DNA of 64,000 nt from Dyella nitratireducens (GCF_014642835.1 NZ_BMJA01000002.1:1116867-1180866), one strand, 5' to 3'. Shown: positions 9,071-17,773, numbered from the stretch's first letter. Notes: generated from the letters alone by a model not told the origin. Translations and numbers: made by a program.

Positions 9071-10465
9071 ATGAAGTTCGCCCGATACCTGCTGCTGAGT
9101 CTGCTCGTGCTGGTGCTTGCCGGTGTCGCCACCGTCGGGTTGAACCGCGATGCGCTGCACATCGGCGCCGCCTCGGTCAGCCAGTCGCTATGTGCGGCTG
9201 CCTTTGTGTCGCATGTCGATCCCGACCAGGTTTATGCAGAAGAACAGCGGCCGTTGATGAGTGGCATTGGCTGGGCGGTGCGCTACGCGGTTGACCGTTC
9301 GCGTCGCGAGGTGCGCAGCAACATCCTGGCCGTGTTCCGTGCCCGGTCGATATACCGCGATGGCATGGGCTGCATGCTCGTGCTCGGCGATGATCCGGTC
9401 CCTGAGACGAGTTTCCGCGAGCAGGCGGCATCCGACAGTTTCGGCCCACGGATCGTCACCCCGGAGAACCCGGCACTGCGTGCCGCACTCGATCAAGCCT
9501 TCGCCGAACCGGATCCGGCACACCCGCGGTTGACCAAGGCCGTGGTGGTGCTGCATGACGGCCAACTGATCGCCGAACGCTACGCCAAAGGTTACGGTCC
9601 GGAAACGCCGATCTGGGCGCATTCGGTGACCAAGTCGGTGACCCAGGCGCTGATCGGCATCCTCGTGCGTGAAGGGCAACTGCGCCTGGATCAACCTGCG
9701 CCGATTGCCGCCTGGGCATCGCCTGCCGATCCGCATCACGCCATTACGGTCAACCAGTTGCTGCGCATGGACAGCGGGCTGCCGTTCGATGAGACCAATG
9801 GTCCTGTCACGCTCGCTACCCACATGTGGTTCCGCGAGGCCGATACGGCTGCCTTTGCAGCGCGCACGCCGCTTGCGCATCCGCCGGGTACGGTCTGGGC
9901 TTACGGCAATCTCAGTTATGCATTGCTGTCGAAGCTGATCGGCCATGCCACTGGCGATACGGCCGCAGGTGCCGAAGCATTCGTGCGCGACGCATTGTTT
10001 GCGCCGCTGGGCATGCATCATTCGGTGATCGAGACCGACGAAAGCGGCACCTTGCTGGGCTCCGGTTTCATGTACGCCTCCGCGCGCGATCTCGCACGCT
10101 TTGGTCAGCTGTATCTGGATGATGGCGTTGTGAACGGCAAGCGCATTCTTCCGGAAGGATGGGCAGCCTATGCCCATTCGCAAACACTGGACACCGGCTA
10201 CGGCGCCGGCTTCTGGACCAACCTCGTGAACAAGGGCAGCGTGCCGGTGTGGGATGCGCCATGGGGCATGCCGCAGTTGCCGAAAGACATGTTCTACGCA
10301 CGCGGCGCTTTCGGCCAGGACATCATCATCGTGCCTTCCGAGCACCTGGTGGTCGTGAGGATGGGGCTGACCGTGCAGGGCGGCGGCACCGGTATCGGCG
10401 ATGCGACGGCGGCGATCATTGCAGCCCTGCATCACACGACACACGCTGCGCTTGCCGTCAGGTGA
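9071..10465 (+). CDS. membrane-anchored or secreted serine hydrolase (class C beta-lactamase/esterase family)
   Basis: This 464-aa protein has an N-terminal hydrophobic segment (residues 5-24) that would export or anchor it in the periplasm. The family hallmarks are present: Ser-Val-Thr-Lys at 185-188 is the catalytic SxxK, Tyr-Gly-Asn at 278-280 is the YxN motif, and a late GAFGQ segment replaces the HxG/KTG box. Such proteins are D-aminopeptidases, esterases or penicillin-binding enzymes; the true substrate cannot be read from sequence. Residues 30-150 precede the hydrolase core and are unrecognised. The 3' end overlaps the convergent AraC-type gene by 8 bases, so the two are not co-transcribed. 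Confidence 0.85.
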   Translation: MKFARYLLLSLLVLVLAGVATVGLNRDALHIGAASVSQSLCAAAFVSHVDPDQVYAEEQRPLMSGIGWAVRYAVDRSRREVRSNILAVFRARSIYRDGMGCMLVLGDDPVPETSFREQAASDSFGPRIVTPENPALRAALDQAFAEPDPAHPRLTKAVVVLHDGQLIAERYAKGYGPETPIWAHSVTKSVTQALIGILVREGQLRLDQPAPIAAWASPADPHHAITVNQLLRMDSGLPFDETNGPVTLATHMWFREADTAAFAARTPLAHPPGTVWAYGNLSYALLSKLIGHATGDTAAGAEAFVRDALFAPLGMHHSVIETDESGTLLGSGFMYASARDLARFGQLYLDDGVVNGKRILPEGWAAYAHSQTLDTGYGAGFWTNLVNKGSVPVWDAPWGMPQLPKDMFYARGAFGQDIIIVPSEHLVVVRMGLTVQGGGTGIGDATAAIIAALHHTTHAALAVR

Positions 10466-11609
10466 CGGGCGTGGCGGCGTGCTGCCGGCGGTAGCTGCTG
10501 GGTGTATCGCCTACCTGTTTTTTGAACGCGGCGTTGAACGTGGATTTGGACGTGAAGCCGCAGGCGTAGGCGAGGTCGAGAATGGTGCGCGACTCGGAAG
10601 GATCCGCCAGACGTGCGCGCACCGCCTCCACGCGCAAGCGATTGACGTAATCACAGAAGCTGCCGCCCAGCCGCCGATTGATCACGGCCGAAACGAGGTA
10701 TTCCGGATAGCCGCTGCGCTTGGCCACCTGGCCGATGGTCAGCGCCGGCTCGAGGTAGAGTGGCGCATCGTTGTTCATCAGTTGAGCCAGGCGTGCTTCG
10801 ACGTCCGCGAAGCGCGCCGTGTCGATCGCTGCTGTCGGTTCTTGCTCGCCCTGTTCGCGCCCAGGTTGCGAAGAGGATGCTGCTGGTCTTGCCTGCACCG
10901 GCGGCTGGCTCAGGCTGAACCAGCCCACCATCCACACCCATGCAGCCACCAGGCCGAACAGCAGGCCGTAATTGAGCAAAGGCACGTACACCAGCGCCTG
11001 CAGAATGGCCAAGCTCCAGATGGCGATCTGGAAGCCAGCCATCGCATCGATCCAGCGCAGCGACAAGCGGTCGGCATCGGAGCGCTGCTGGTGCAACTGC
11101 CGGCGATAGCTGCGCAACAGGGCCAACGCTGCCATCACGTAGGAAAGGCTGTAGAGAAACAGCGGCCCATCAAACCATAAACCGATGGTGCGTTCTCCGG
11201 CGATCCAGCGTGCCGACAGCGCCTGCAATTGCGTGTCGCTGGCAACGAAGACATAGCTGTTGAGCACCAGCATGACGATGAAGCCGGCCAGGTGCACTAC
11301 ATCACGCGGCCGAAATCGGCGTTCCTCGACCAACGCGCGCACGTAGAGATAGAACAAGCTGCCGTAGAGAAACGGGAAGAGCGCAACAAAGCGATAGGCG
11401 CGGAACCATTCTGACGACAGCAGATGCCAATACAGCGCTTTCACCGCCAGATCCACACCGGTCAGTGCCACCCAGATGGACAGCAAATGGTTGGCTGCCT
11501 GGTTTGCGGGGCGACGCCAAAGCGTCAAAGCGAGCAAGGCCGCCTGCACGGCGCCGGCGATGTAGACGAAGGTCCAGAACGTCATGGGAAAGCCAACGAA
11601 CGTGTGCAT
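10458..11609 (-). CDS. AraC-family regulator with N-terminal multi-pass membrane domain
   Basis: This protein is about 383 aa. The first ~230 residues hold several hydrophobic helices (from FWTFVYIAGAVQAALLAL onward) typical of seven-TM sensor modules fused to AraC domains. After a polar linker, the last ~100 residues form the double helix-turn-helix AraC domain, visible as LTIGQVAKRSGYPEYLVSAVINRR cut short here to the first helix region, followed by ILDLAYACGFTSKSTFNAAF. The start is uncertain: ATG 11609 begins a coherent protein, ATG 11585 is an alternative, and neither has a strong ribosome site. An upstream in-frame extension runs into family A repeat sequence and is not believed. Target genes are unknown; the neighbouring serine hydrolase is convergent. 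Confidence 0.85.
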   Translation of the reverse strand: MHTFVGFPMTFWTFVYIAGAVQAALLALTLWRRPANQAANHLLSIWVALTGVDLAVKALYWHLLSSEWFRAYRFVALFPFLYGSLFYLYVRALVEERRFRPRDVVHLAGFIVMLVLNSYVFVASDTQLQALSARWIAGERTIGLWFDGPLFLYSLSYVMAALALLRSYRRQLHQQRSDADRLSLRWIDAMAGFQIAIWSLAILQALVYVPLLNYGLLFGLVAAWVWMVGWFSLSQPPVQARPAASSSQPGREQGEQEPTAAIDTARFADVEARLAQLMNNDAPLYLEPALTIGQVAKRSGYPEYLVSAVINRRLGGSFCDYVNRLRVEAVRARLADPSESRTILDLAYACGFTSKSTFNAAFKKQVGDTPSSYRRQHAATPVT

Positions 11610-11622
11610 CAGCCGTTCAGTG

Positions 11623-11655
11623 CGTAGGTTGGGTTGGCGCAGCGTAACCCAACCC
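11623..11655. repeat. short palindromic repeat, family A variant
   Basis: CGTAGGTTGGGTTGG followed by CGTAACCCAACCC makes a hairpin (TTGGGTT against AACCCAA). It begins with the same CGTAGGTTGGG as the family A elements and lies 13 bases ahead of the third one. Confidence 0.6.
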
Positions 11656-11667
11656 ATTGAGACAGGA

Positions 11668-11744
11668 ACGTAGGTTGGGGTGAAAACCCCAACATTGCCA
11701 TCTCGATCGAGTCCACGATGTTGGGGTTTGCACCCCAACCTACG
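11668..11744. repeat. dispersed palindromic repeat, family A copy 3
   Basis: The outer ends ACGTAGGTTGGGGTG and CACCCCAACCTACG are inverted around a self-folding core. The right end supplies the TAG stop codon of the TetR-type gene (bases 11740-11742 read on the minus strand), so the element abuts or has trimmed that gene's 3' end. Confidence 0.75.
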
Positions 11745-12465
11745 CTGCGTCTTTGCGCATACCGGCTTCGTGCCAGCTCATCAACAACGTCCGCGTCTGC
11801 TCCTGCACCGAAGCCTTGATCATCGCGCTCTTGTTGGCGTCGATTTCCTTCCACTCAAGCAGTTCCAGGCAGGCGCCCGGTGGGTAGTAAAACGCGAGCA
11901 CCAGGCCTTTCAGCGTGAGCATCCGGATACGCGTGATGGCATCGTCGGGGCGGGTATGCATGATGCGCGCAAGCAGCGTAAGCAGCAGCTTGTTGATCGG
12001 CTGCTTCATTTTTCGCTGCAGCATCTCCGAGGCAATCCTGGGTGATTCGCCGGCCAGTTCCCGCCCGACGAGGCGTCCCTTGGAGAGATGCGGTTGCGTC
12101 AGCACGCTATCCAGCGTCGTCGCCTGCATATGCATGTAGGCATCGATCAGCGCCTCGATGCCGGCGTTGTTTTTCAGCGCGTCCTTGGCGTGTTTCATGG
12201 ACGGTGCGTAGCGAGCTTTCAGGTCATCGGTGATGTATTCGGCGCAGGCTTTGTAAAGGCCTTCCTTGTTTTCAAAGTAGTACTGCAGGGCCGGTGCGTT
12301 CACGCCGGCCGCCGCCGCGATGTCGCGCGTGGAAGCGTCCTTGAAGCCGTGTTCGCCGAACAGCTGGATGGCGGCGTCGATGATGCGCTGGCGGGTTTCG
12401 TCGCCACGTGCATATCCGCTGGCAGTCGAGCGACGAAGACGCTTGGTCGGAGAGCCTGCTTTCAT
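11740..12465 (-). CDS. TetR-family transcriptional regulator
   Basis: This is a 241-aa protein from ATG 12465, chosen because the DNA-binding helices then begin about 20 residues in, as is usual; an in-frame GTG at 12549 would add 28 residues read through an inverted repeat. The helix-turn-helix is seen around STRDIAAAAGVNAPALQYYF. The C-terminal part resembles the DUF1956-type ligand domain (CefR/CerR-like). It is divergent from an EmrA-EmrB-NodT efflux operon, the usual layout for a local repressor of a drug pump. The C-terminus ends inside dispersed repeat A copy 3. Confidence 0.88.
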   Translation of the reverse strand: MKAGSPTKRLRRSTASGYARGDETRQRIIDAAIQLFGEHGFKDASTRDIAAAAGVNAPALQYYFENKEGLYKACAEYITDDLKARYAPSMKHAKDALKNNAGIEALIDAYMHMQATTLDSVLTQPHLSKGRLVGRELAGESPRIASEMLQRKMKQPINKLLLTLLARIMHTRPDDAITRIRMLTLKGLVLAFYYPPGACLELLEWKEIDANKSAMIKASVQEQTRTLLMSWHEAGMRKDAA

Positions 12466-12529
12466 ATGCCAAGCACTCCGCGTTGCCCCTGGGTGGCCGC
12501 CATGCGACTGGCATATGAAAGCAGGCTCT
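12451..12529. repeat. perfect 20-bp inverted repeat around the TetR start codon
   Basis: AGAGCCTGCTTTCATATGCC at 12451-12470 is repeated exactly in inverted orientation at 12510-12529, with 39 bases between. Each arm contains CATATG, so a Met-Lys-Ala-Gly-Ser start can be read outward from both arms; on the minus strand this is the TetR start. It could be a cruciform, an operator pair or a small palindromic element. Confidence 0.7.
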
Positions 12530-12571
12530 GGGTCATTTCGATTCTCCACTCTCTGCCGATAAAGATAGCAT

Positions 12572-12613
12572 TTGACAAAATTATACCGATTGGAATAAAT
12601 TTTCCAGCTGGAA
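12572..12613 (+). promoter_or_regulatory. candidate efflux-operon promoter with palindromic operator
   Basis: TTGACA at 12572-12577 is a consensus -35 box, followed 18 bases later by TAAATT (12596-12601). A perfect 12-bp palindrome TTCCAGCTGGAA (12602-12613) abuts it, and TGGAA/TTCCA half-sites recur across 12591-12606. Position and symmetry fit a TetR-type operator that would block the pump operon beginning at 12628. Confidence 0.5.
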
Positions 12614-12627
12614 TAATTTCAGGGTCG

Positions 12628-13761
12628 ATGGGCATGCCTCCTTCCAATACCAGCGCATCGGGTGATGCGTCGAATGGTGCTGCGCCGCGCCGGAAAGCGC
12701 CGCGGTTTCTGCTGCCGATCTGCATTCTGCTGGCGATCGCAGGGCTGGTGGCGCTGGTCTACTGGTGGGTTGTCGGGCGCTTTATCCAGAGCACCGATGA
12801 TGCCTACCTGCAGGCCGACAGCGTCACGGTGGCGCCCAAGGTCAGCGGTTATGTCACCGACGTCTACGTGGGCGATAACGCGACGGTCAAGGCAGGCGAC
12901 GCATTGGTGCGGCTCGATAGCCGCCAGTACCAGGCGGCGCTCGATCAGGCCACTGCCACGGTCGATGCACGCCAGGCGGATATCGCGCGTGCGCAGGCGG
13001 GTATCCAGCAACAGCAGGCCGCCATCGAACAGGCCAGGGCACAGCTGCAAGTTGCGCAAGTCAGTTCAAAGCATGCGGAAGATGAAGTACGCCGCTACGG
13101 TCCGCTGGCGAAGACCGGTGCGGAGAGCGGCGACCAGTTGTCGGTGCTGATCAGCAATCGTGACCAGGCGCGAGCCACGCTAGCCGCCGACAAGGCTGCG
13201 TTGGATCAGGCGCAGGCGCGCGTTGCCGATCTCAATGCGCAGATTGCGCAAGCACGCGCGCAACTGGAGGCTGCGCAGGCATCCGCCAAGCAGTCGCAGC
13301 TGGATCTGCAAGATACGTTGATACGCAGCTCGCTGAATGGCCGTGTCGGCGACCGCACCGTGCGCGTGGGGCAGTATGCGCAGCCGGGTACGCGCCTGAT
13401 GACGGTGGTGCCGGTGCAGAGCATCTATCTCACCGCCAACTTCAAGGAAACGCAGATCGGGCGCATGCGCGCCGGCCAGCCGGCCACGGTGCATGTGGAC
13501 GCTTTGCCCGATGCGGACCTGCATGGCGTGGTCGACAGCTTCGCGCCGGGCACCGGTTCGCAGTTCGCGTTGCTGCCACCGGAAAACGCCACCGGCAACT
13601 TCACCAAGATCGTGCAGCGTGTGCCGGTGCGCATTCGCATCCATACGGATGAGCAGACGCGCAAACGGCTAGTCCCCGGTTTGTCTGTCACGGTGGACGT
13701 GGATACGCGTTCGGAAGGCGACATCCCGCAACCGGCCTTGGTGGACAGCCAGCATGGCTGA
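12628..13761 (+). CDS. emrA: HlyD/EmrA-family membrane fusion protein of a drug efflux pump
   Basis: This 377-aa periplasmic adaptor links an inner-membrane MFS pump to an outer-membrane channel. One transmembrane helix (about 28-50) is followed by the DDAYLQADSVTVAPKVSGYV motif region of the biotinyl-lipoyl domain, a long Ala/Gln-rich coiled-coil hairpin (about 110-230), the second lipoyl half, and a beta-barrel domain. The start at ATG 12628 follows AGGG; ATG 12634 is possible. The frame is open far upstream but that part is antisense to the TetR gene. It overlaps the MFS gene by 8 bases, showing translational coupling, and is probably repressed by the divergent TetR protein. Confidence 0.92.
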   Translation: MGMPPSNTSASGDASNGAAPRRKAPRFLLPICILLAIAGLVALVYWWVVGRFIQSTDDAYLQADSVTVAPKVSGYVTDVYVGDNATVKAGDALVRLDSRQYQAALDQATATVDARQADIARAQAGIQQQQAAIEQARAQLQVAQVSSKHAEDEVRRYGPLAKTGAESGDQLSVLISNRDQARATLAADKAALDQAQARVADLNAQIAQARAQLEAAQASAKQSQLDLQDTLIRSSLNGRVGDRTVRVGQYAQPGTRLMTVVPVQSIYLTANFKETQIGRMRAGQPATVHVDALPDADLHGVVDSFAPGTGSQFALLPPENATGNFTKIVQRVPVRIRIHTDEQTRKRLVPGLSVTVDVDTRSEGDIPQPALVDSQHG

Positions 13762-15334
13762 GACCACCGCCACGCCGGCGCATCATCCGGAGCGCGCCAC
13801 CGTCGCGGACTGGATTGCGGTGGCGGCAGGTTCGCTCGGCGCGTTGATGGCGACGCTGGATATCTCGATCACCAACTCGGCCCTGCCGCAAATCCAGGGT
13901 GAAATCGGCGCCACCGGCACCGAAGGCACGTGGATCTCGACCGGCTACCTGATGTCGGAAATCGTGATCATCCCGCTCGCGGCGTGGCTCACGCGCGTAT
14001 TCGGCTTGCGCAATTTTTTGCTCGGTTGCGCAGTGCTGTTCATTCTGTTTTCGATGATGTGCGGCATGTCGCACACGCTGATCGTGATGATCATCGGCCG
14101 CATCGGGCAGGGCTTTACCGGCGGCGCGATGATCCCCACGGCGCAGACCATCATCCGCACTCGCTTGCCGATGTCGCAATTGCCGATCGGCATGACGGCG
14201 TTCGGCTTGATCGTGCTGCTTGGTCCGCTGCTGGGTCCCGTGCTCGGCGGCTGGCTGACGGAGAACATCAGCTGGAGCTGGTGCTTCTTCATCAACCTGC
14301 CGGTATGTATCGGCTTGATCACTTTGCTGATTGCCGGGCTGCCATCGGCGCCGTTGCATCTTGAGGCGCTAAGGCAGGCCGACTGGCTGGGCATCGTGGG
14401 GTTGTCGGCCGGCCTGAGTTCGTTGACCGTCGTGCTCGAGGAAGGACAGCGCGAGCAGTGGTTCCAGTCCAGCACGATCGTCTGGCTCAGCGTGGTATCG
14501 CTGCTGGGCATGGTGCTGATCGCCATCTCGCAATTCACCGCCAAGCGGCCGGTGATGCGTTTGAGCCTGCTCAGCAATCCACGCTATGCCAGCGTGATTT
14601 TCATTGTGTTGGTCGTCGGTGCGGCGCTGTACGGTGTCATCTACCTGATTCCGCAGTTCCTCGGCCTGATCTCCGGCTATAACGCAGAGCAATCCGGCTG
14701 GGTGATGCTGGTGTCCGGCGTGCCGGCGTTCCTGATGATGCCGATCCTGCCGCGCCTGCTTGGCAAGATGGATTACCGTGTTCTCGTCATCAGCGGCCTG
14801 TTGTGCTTTTTCGGCAGTTGCATGTTGGATATCCATCTGACGGCGCAAAGTGTCGGCCACGATTTCTTCTGGTCGCAGCTGGTGCGTGGCGCTGGGCAGA
14901 TGCTGGCGATGATGCCGCTGAACCAGGCGTCGATGGCGGCGGTGTCGCGTGAGGATTCGGGCGATGCGGCCGGCATCTACAACATGGCGCGCAATCTCGG
15001 TGGTTCGATTGGCCTGGCGATCATCGGTACGGTCATCGATCGGCGCAACACGTTTCATGTCGCGTCGATCCGCGAATCGCTTACAGCCAATTCGGTACTC
15101 GGCCAGGAACGCATCGCCGCCAGCACCGCGAATTGGTTCGCGCGCACCGGTGACATGGCGTATTCCAAGATGCAGGCGCTGGGCCAGCTTGCCGGGCAAA
15201 TTCAGCAACAGGCCCTGGTCATGACGTTTTCGGAAGTGTTTTACCTGTTAGGAATCGCCTTGCTGTGCTGCGTGCCGCTTGCGTTGTTGCTCAGAACGCC
15301 GCGCCATCACGCGCCGGCCAGCGAGGCTCATTAA
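13754..15334 (+). CDS. emrB: EmrB/QacA-family (DHA2) MFS multidrug transporter
   Basis: This 526-aa inner-membrane proton-coupled exporter is predicted to have 14 transmembrane helices. It opens with the DHA2 hallmark around LMATLDISITNSALPQI, and the motif C stretch GPLLGPVLGGW is present. With the adaptor gene just upstream (8-base overlap) and the NodT-type channel just downstream it forms a complete tripartite pump. Substrates cannot be deduced; EmrAB-type pumps commonly expel hydrophobic drugs, fatty acids and phenolics. Confidence 0.93.
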   Translation: MAETTATPAHHPERATVADWIAVAAGSLGALMATLDISITNSALPQIQGEIGATGTEGTWISTGYLMSEIVIIPLAAWLTRVFGLRNFLLGCAVLFILFSMMCGMSHTLIVMIIGRIGQGFTGGAMIPTAQTIIRTRLPMSQLPIGMTAFGLIVLLGPLLGPVLGGWLTENISWSWCFFINLPVCIGLITLLIAGLPSAPLHLEALRQADWLGIVGLSAGLSSLTVVLEEGQREQWFQSSTIVWLSVVSLLGMVLIAISQFTAKRPVMRLSLLSNPRYASVIFIVLVVGAALYGVIYLIPQFLGLISGYNAEQSGWVMLVSGVPAFLMMPILPRLLGKMDYRVLVISGLLCFFGSCMLDIHLTAQSVGHDFFWSQLVRGAGQMLAMMPLNQASMAAVSREDSGDAAGIYNMARNLGGSIGLAIIGTVIDRRNTFHVASIRESLTANSVLGQERIAASTANWFARTGDMAYSKMQALGQLAGQIQQQALVMTFSEVFYLLGIALLCCVPLALLLRTPRHHAPASEAH

Positions 15335-15345
15335 GGATGCTTGTC

Positions 15346-16848
15346 ATGTCGATGTTTCCCTCGCGCTATGCACGCATCTCCTGCGCGGCGCTGTTGACGG
15401 CAGCGGCCGGACTTTCCGGCTGCACGGTAGGGCCTGATTATCACGGCGCGCCGGACGTCGCTCACGGTGCGGTGCAGGCGAGTGAGTTCGTGCGTACACC
15501 GGCAGCCGGCGTCACCACGGTCGGGCATGTGCCAAGCCGTTGGTGGGAATCGCTGGGCGATCCACAGTTGGATGCGCTGATCGATGCCGCGCTGAAAAAT
15601 AACCCGGACTTGCATGCCGCCCAGGCACGCTTGCGCCAGTCGCGTGCGCAGCTGCAGCAGCAACGCGCGGCGGACATGCCGAAAGTGTCGGCCGATGCCG
15701 TGGCGCTGCGCATGCGCGAGCCGGATCTGTCCAGTCTGCAGACATCACAGCAGTCTTCCAACAGCACGCCATCAAACGGGCAAAGCACAAGTACGTCGCA
15801 CGGGCGCGGTCCGCTGCAGTTCTATAGCGCAGGATTCGATGCGTCCTGGGAGATCGACCTGTTCGGCGGCACACGCCGCGCCATCGAGGCGGCATCGGCA
15901 CAGGCCGAGGCGGTCGATGCGGATCTGGCCGATACACAGGTCTCGTTGGGGGCGGAAGTCGCGCAGGCCTATATCGATTTGCGCAGCCAGCAACAACGTC
16001 TGCGATTGGCCAACCAATCCGCACAGTTGGAGCAGCAAACGCTGGATCTCATTCGCCAGCAACGCGCGCGTGGCGTGGTGACGGATGCCGATGTCGAGCG
16101 GCAGACTACACAGGTGGAAAACACCAGAGCCAACCTGATTCCACTGGATGAGCAGATCACCGAATCGCTCGATCAGCTTGCGGTGCTGACCGGCCAGGCG
16201 CCTGGCGCTCTGGATAGCGAACTCGCTTCGCCCGTGCCGTTACCTGTCATGCCGGCATCCGTACCCGTCGACGATCCGGCCGCCGTATTGAAGCGGCGCC
16301 CGGATATCCGCGCCGCCGAACGCCGCCTTGCTGCCAGCAATGCACAGATCGGTCAGCACGAAGCCGATCTGTTTCCCAAGATCACGATGTTGGGCTTTAT
16401 CGGCTCCAACGCCAGCGATCCGGGCCATTTGACACGCAAGAGCGCCTTGACCTGGCTTGGTGCGCCTTACCTGCAATGGGACGTGCTGGACTTCGGGCGC
16501 ACGCGCGGCAGCATTCGCCAGGCGGAAGCAAGCCGGGACGAGGCCACGGCGCGGTATACACAAACCGTGCTTGCAGCGCTGCAGGATGCCAATAACGCAC
16601 TGTCGCGTTATGGCCACCAGCGTGAGAGCGTGACGCGCCTGCAACAGATCGAGGTTTCCGCCGATCACTCCGCCGATTTGATGCGCCAACGCTACGATGC
16701 GGGTGCATCGTCGCTGATCGATCTGCTGGATACGCAGCGCGTGCAATTCAGTGCGCAGCAGAACCTGGTGCAGGGCAGGGCAGATCTGCTCAAGGATTTT
16801 GTATCGCTGCAAAAGAGCCTTGGACTCGGCTGGGCTTCCGCGCAGTAA
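15346..16848 (+). CDS. NodT-family outer-membrane efflux lipoprotein
   Basis: This 500-aa protein has a lipoprotein signal (LSGC lipobox at about residues 25-28) followed by the typical TVGPDY motif. Two TolC/OEP repeats follow, with paired coiled-coil helices, for example around DLHAAQARLRQSRAQLQQ and the related KRRPDIRAAERRLAASNAQI. It would be the outer-membrane channel of the pump encoded by the two preceding genes. ATG 15346 was chosen because AAGGA lies eight bases ahead; ATG 15337 overlaps that site. The insert near residues 120-150, rich in Ser/Thr/Gln, is less conserved. A 14-bp hairpin follows the gene. Confidence 0.92.
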   Translation: MSMFPSRYARISCAALLTAAAGLSGCTVGPDYHGAPDVAHGAVQASEFVRTPAAGVTTVGHVPSRWWESLGDPQLDALIDAALKNNPDLHAAQARLRQSRAQLQQQRAADMPKVSADAVALRMREPDLSSLQTSQQSSNSTPSNGQSTSTSHGRGPLQFYSAGFDASWEIDLFGGTRRAIEAASAQAEAVDADLADTQVSLGAEVAQAYIDLRSQQQRLRLANQSAQLEQQTLDLIRQQRARGVVTDADVERQTTQVENTRANLIPLDEQITESLDQLAVLTGQAPGALDSELASPVPLPVMPASVPVDDPAAVLKRRPDIRAAERRLAASNAQIGQHEADLFPKITMLGFIGSNASDPGHLTRKSALTWLGAPYLQWDVLDFGRTRGSIRQAEASRDEATARYTQTVLAALQDANNALSRYGHQRESVTRLQQIEVSADHSADLMRQRYDAGASSLIDLLDTQRVQFSAQQNLVQGRADLLKDFVSLQKSLGLGWASAQ

Positions 16849-16874
16849 CCGCGCAAGGCGATGTCAATGCAGAC

Positions 16875-16908
16875 AGCGCAAAGTCGGAGCATCGTCCGAC
16901 TTTGCGCT
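16875..16908 (+). terminator. hairpin terminator of the efflux operon
   Basis: AGCGCAAAGTCGGA and TCCGACTTTGCGCT form a perfect 14-bp stem with a six-base loop, 26 bases after the NodT-type stop codon. There is no downstream T tract, so termination may be Rho-assisted or the stem may protect the 3' end. Confidence 0.6.
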
Positions 16909-17188
16909 GCCGATCATGCCTGTTGTGATGCTCAGTCCGATTCCGTGAACTGAATCGACGGCGTTGACCCGCCGTTCGTGCTGCATGAGCCAAGGTTCAA
17001 GTTGTTGGTTTCTCCCGTTGTGCCTGCGTTGGAGAGGCAGGTTGGCGCGTTGGTATTGCTTTCACGCAGGATTTGAACTGATGCGCAGTTTATTGGAGCA
17101 GTGCAAATTGAATGCAAGGTTCTCGTAAGCCTTGTTCTTCATGCAGGCACACATTTACCGTCCACGTTATTGCTGTTTCGGGGCGAGT

Positions 17189-17590
17189 CGTCATTCCGGC
17201 TTTCGTCCACTGCTGTCCGGGGAAGTTTTTAGCTTGCCGGATCGGCCCCCTCCCCTACGTGTAGTAGGGGAGGGTTGGGGTGGGGTGAAGCAACCTCGCC
17301 AGAGATTCCATCATGTTTCTTATCCATTCCCGCGTAGCGGGAAGCGAGCTTCGCTCGCCTCACCCCACCCCAGCCCTCCCCTGCAAGCAGGGGAGGGGGC
17401 ATTTCCGGTTCACTCGTGGATATCGCGTTGAACAAACTTTTTTAAGTCGTTTGCTGCGCGAATCATGCAAAGGTGTTGCCCCTTAAGTGCTCGCTACTTT
17501 TTCCGCAAAATTTCCCCGGACAGCAGTGGGCGAAGGCCGGAATCCATGCTTCGTACGTGCCATGGATTCCGGCCTTCGCCGGAATGACGT
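17189..17590. repeat. nested cluster of dispersed repeats, families B and C
   Basis: A family B half-element (CGTCATTCCGGCTTTCGTCC, running on to TGTCCGGGGAAG) lies at 17189-17230. Inverted family C arms (CCCCCTCCCCTACG...GGGGAGGG and CCCTCCCCTGCAAGCAGGGG) lie at 17244-17401. A full family B palindrome (GCGAAGGCCGGAATCCATG... with its inverse ending CCGGAATGACG) lies at 17511-17590. No coding capacity is evident. Confidence 0.7.
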
Positions 17591-17759
17591 CAAGGTAACC
17601 TGAAAGATCACTCTTAACTTGGGAGGCTTTCTGATTTTGCCGGAAACAAGCAACTCATCAGCCAGGCAACTGGCAAGCGCGCCCAAAAACAATAAAGAGT
17701 GATGCTTCAAACATAGCCTCCATTAAGTTTCAGTCAGTGAATTGACCCTTTTCGACGTG

Positions 17760-17773
17760 TTGATCGAGATCAA
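17760..17773. promoter_or_regulatory. perfect FNR/ANR-type binding site
   Basis: TTGATCGAGATCAA matches the FNR/ANR consensus TTGATNNNNATCAA at every fixed position. The nearest gene in either direction is the OmpA-type gene 340 bases to the right. At the spacing expected for class II activation I do not see a good -10 box on either side, so its target is uncertain. Confidence 0.5.

Noticed and set aside
12088-12627. Upstream extension of the membrane fusion protein frame
   Set aside because: It runs antisense through the TetR gene and the inverted repeat; a promoter and ribosome site lie downstream of it, just before 12628.
16932-17117. 61-codon minus-strand frame with Asn/Thr/Gly-rich product
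   Set aside because: It looks protein-like but has no start signal, neighbours or family; the evidence is too weak to call a gene.
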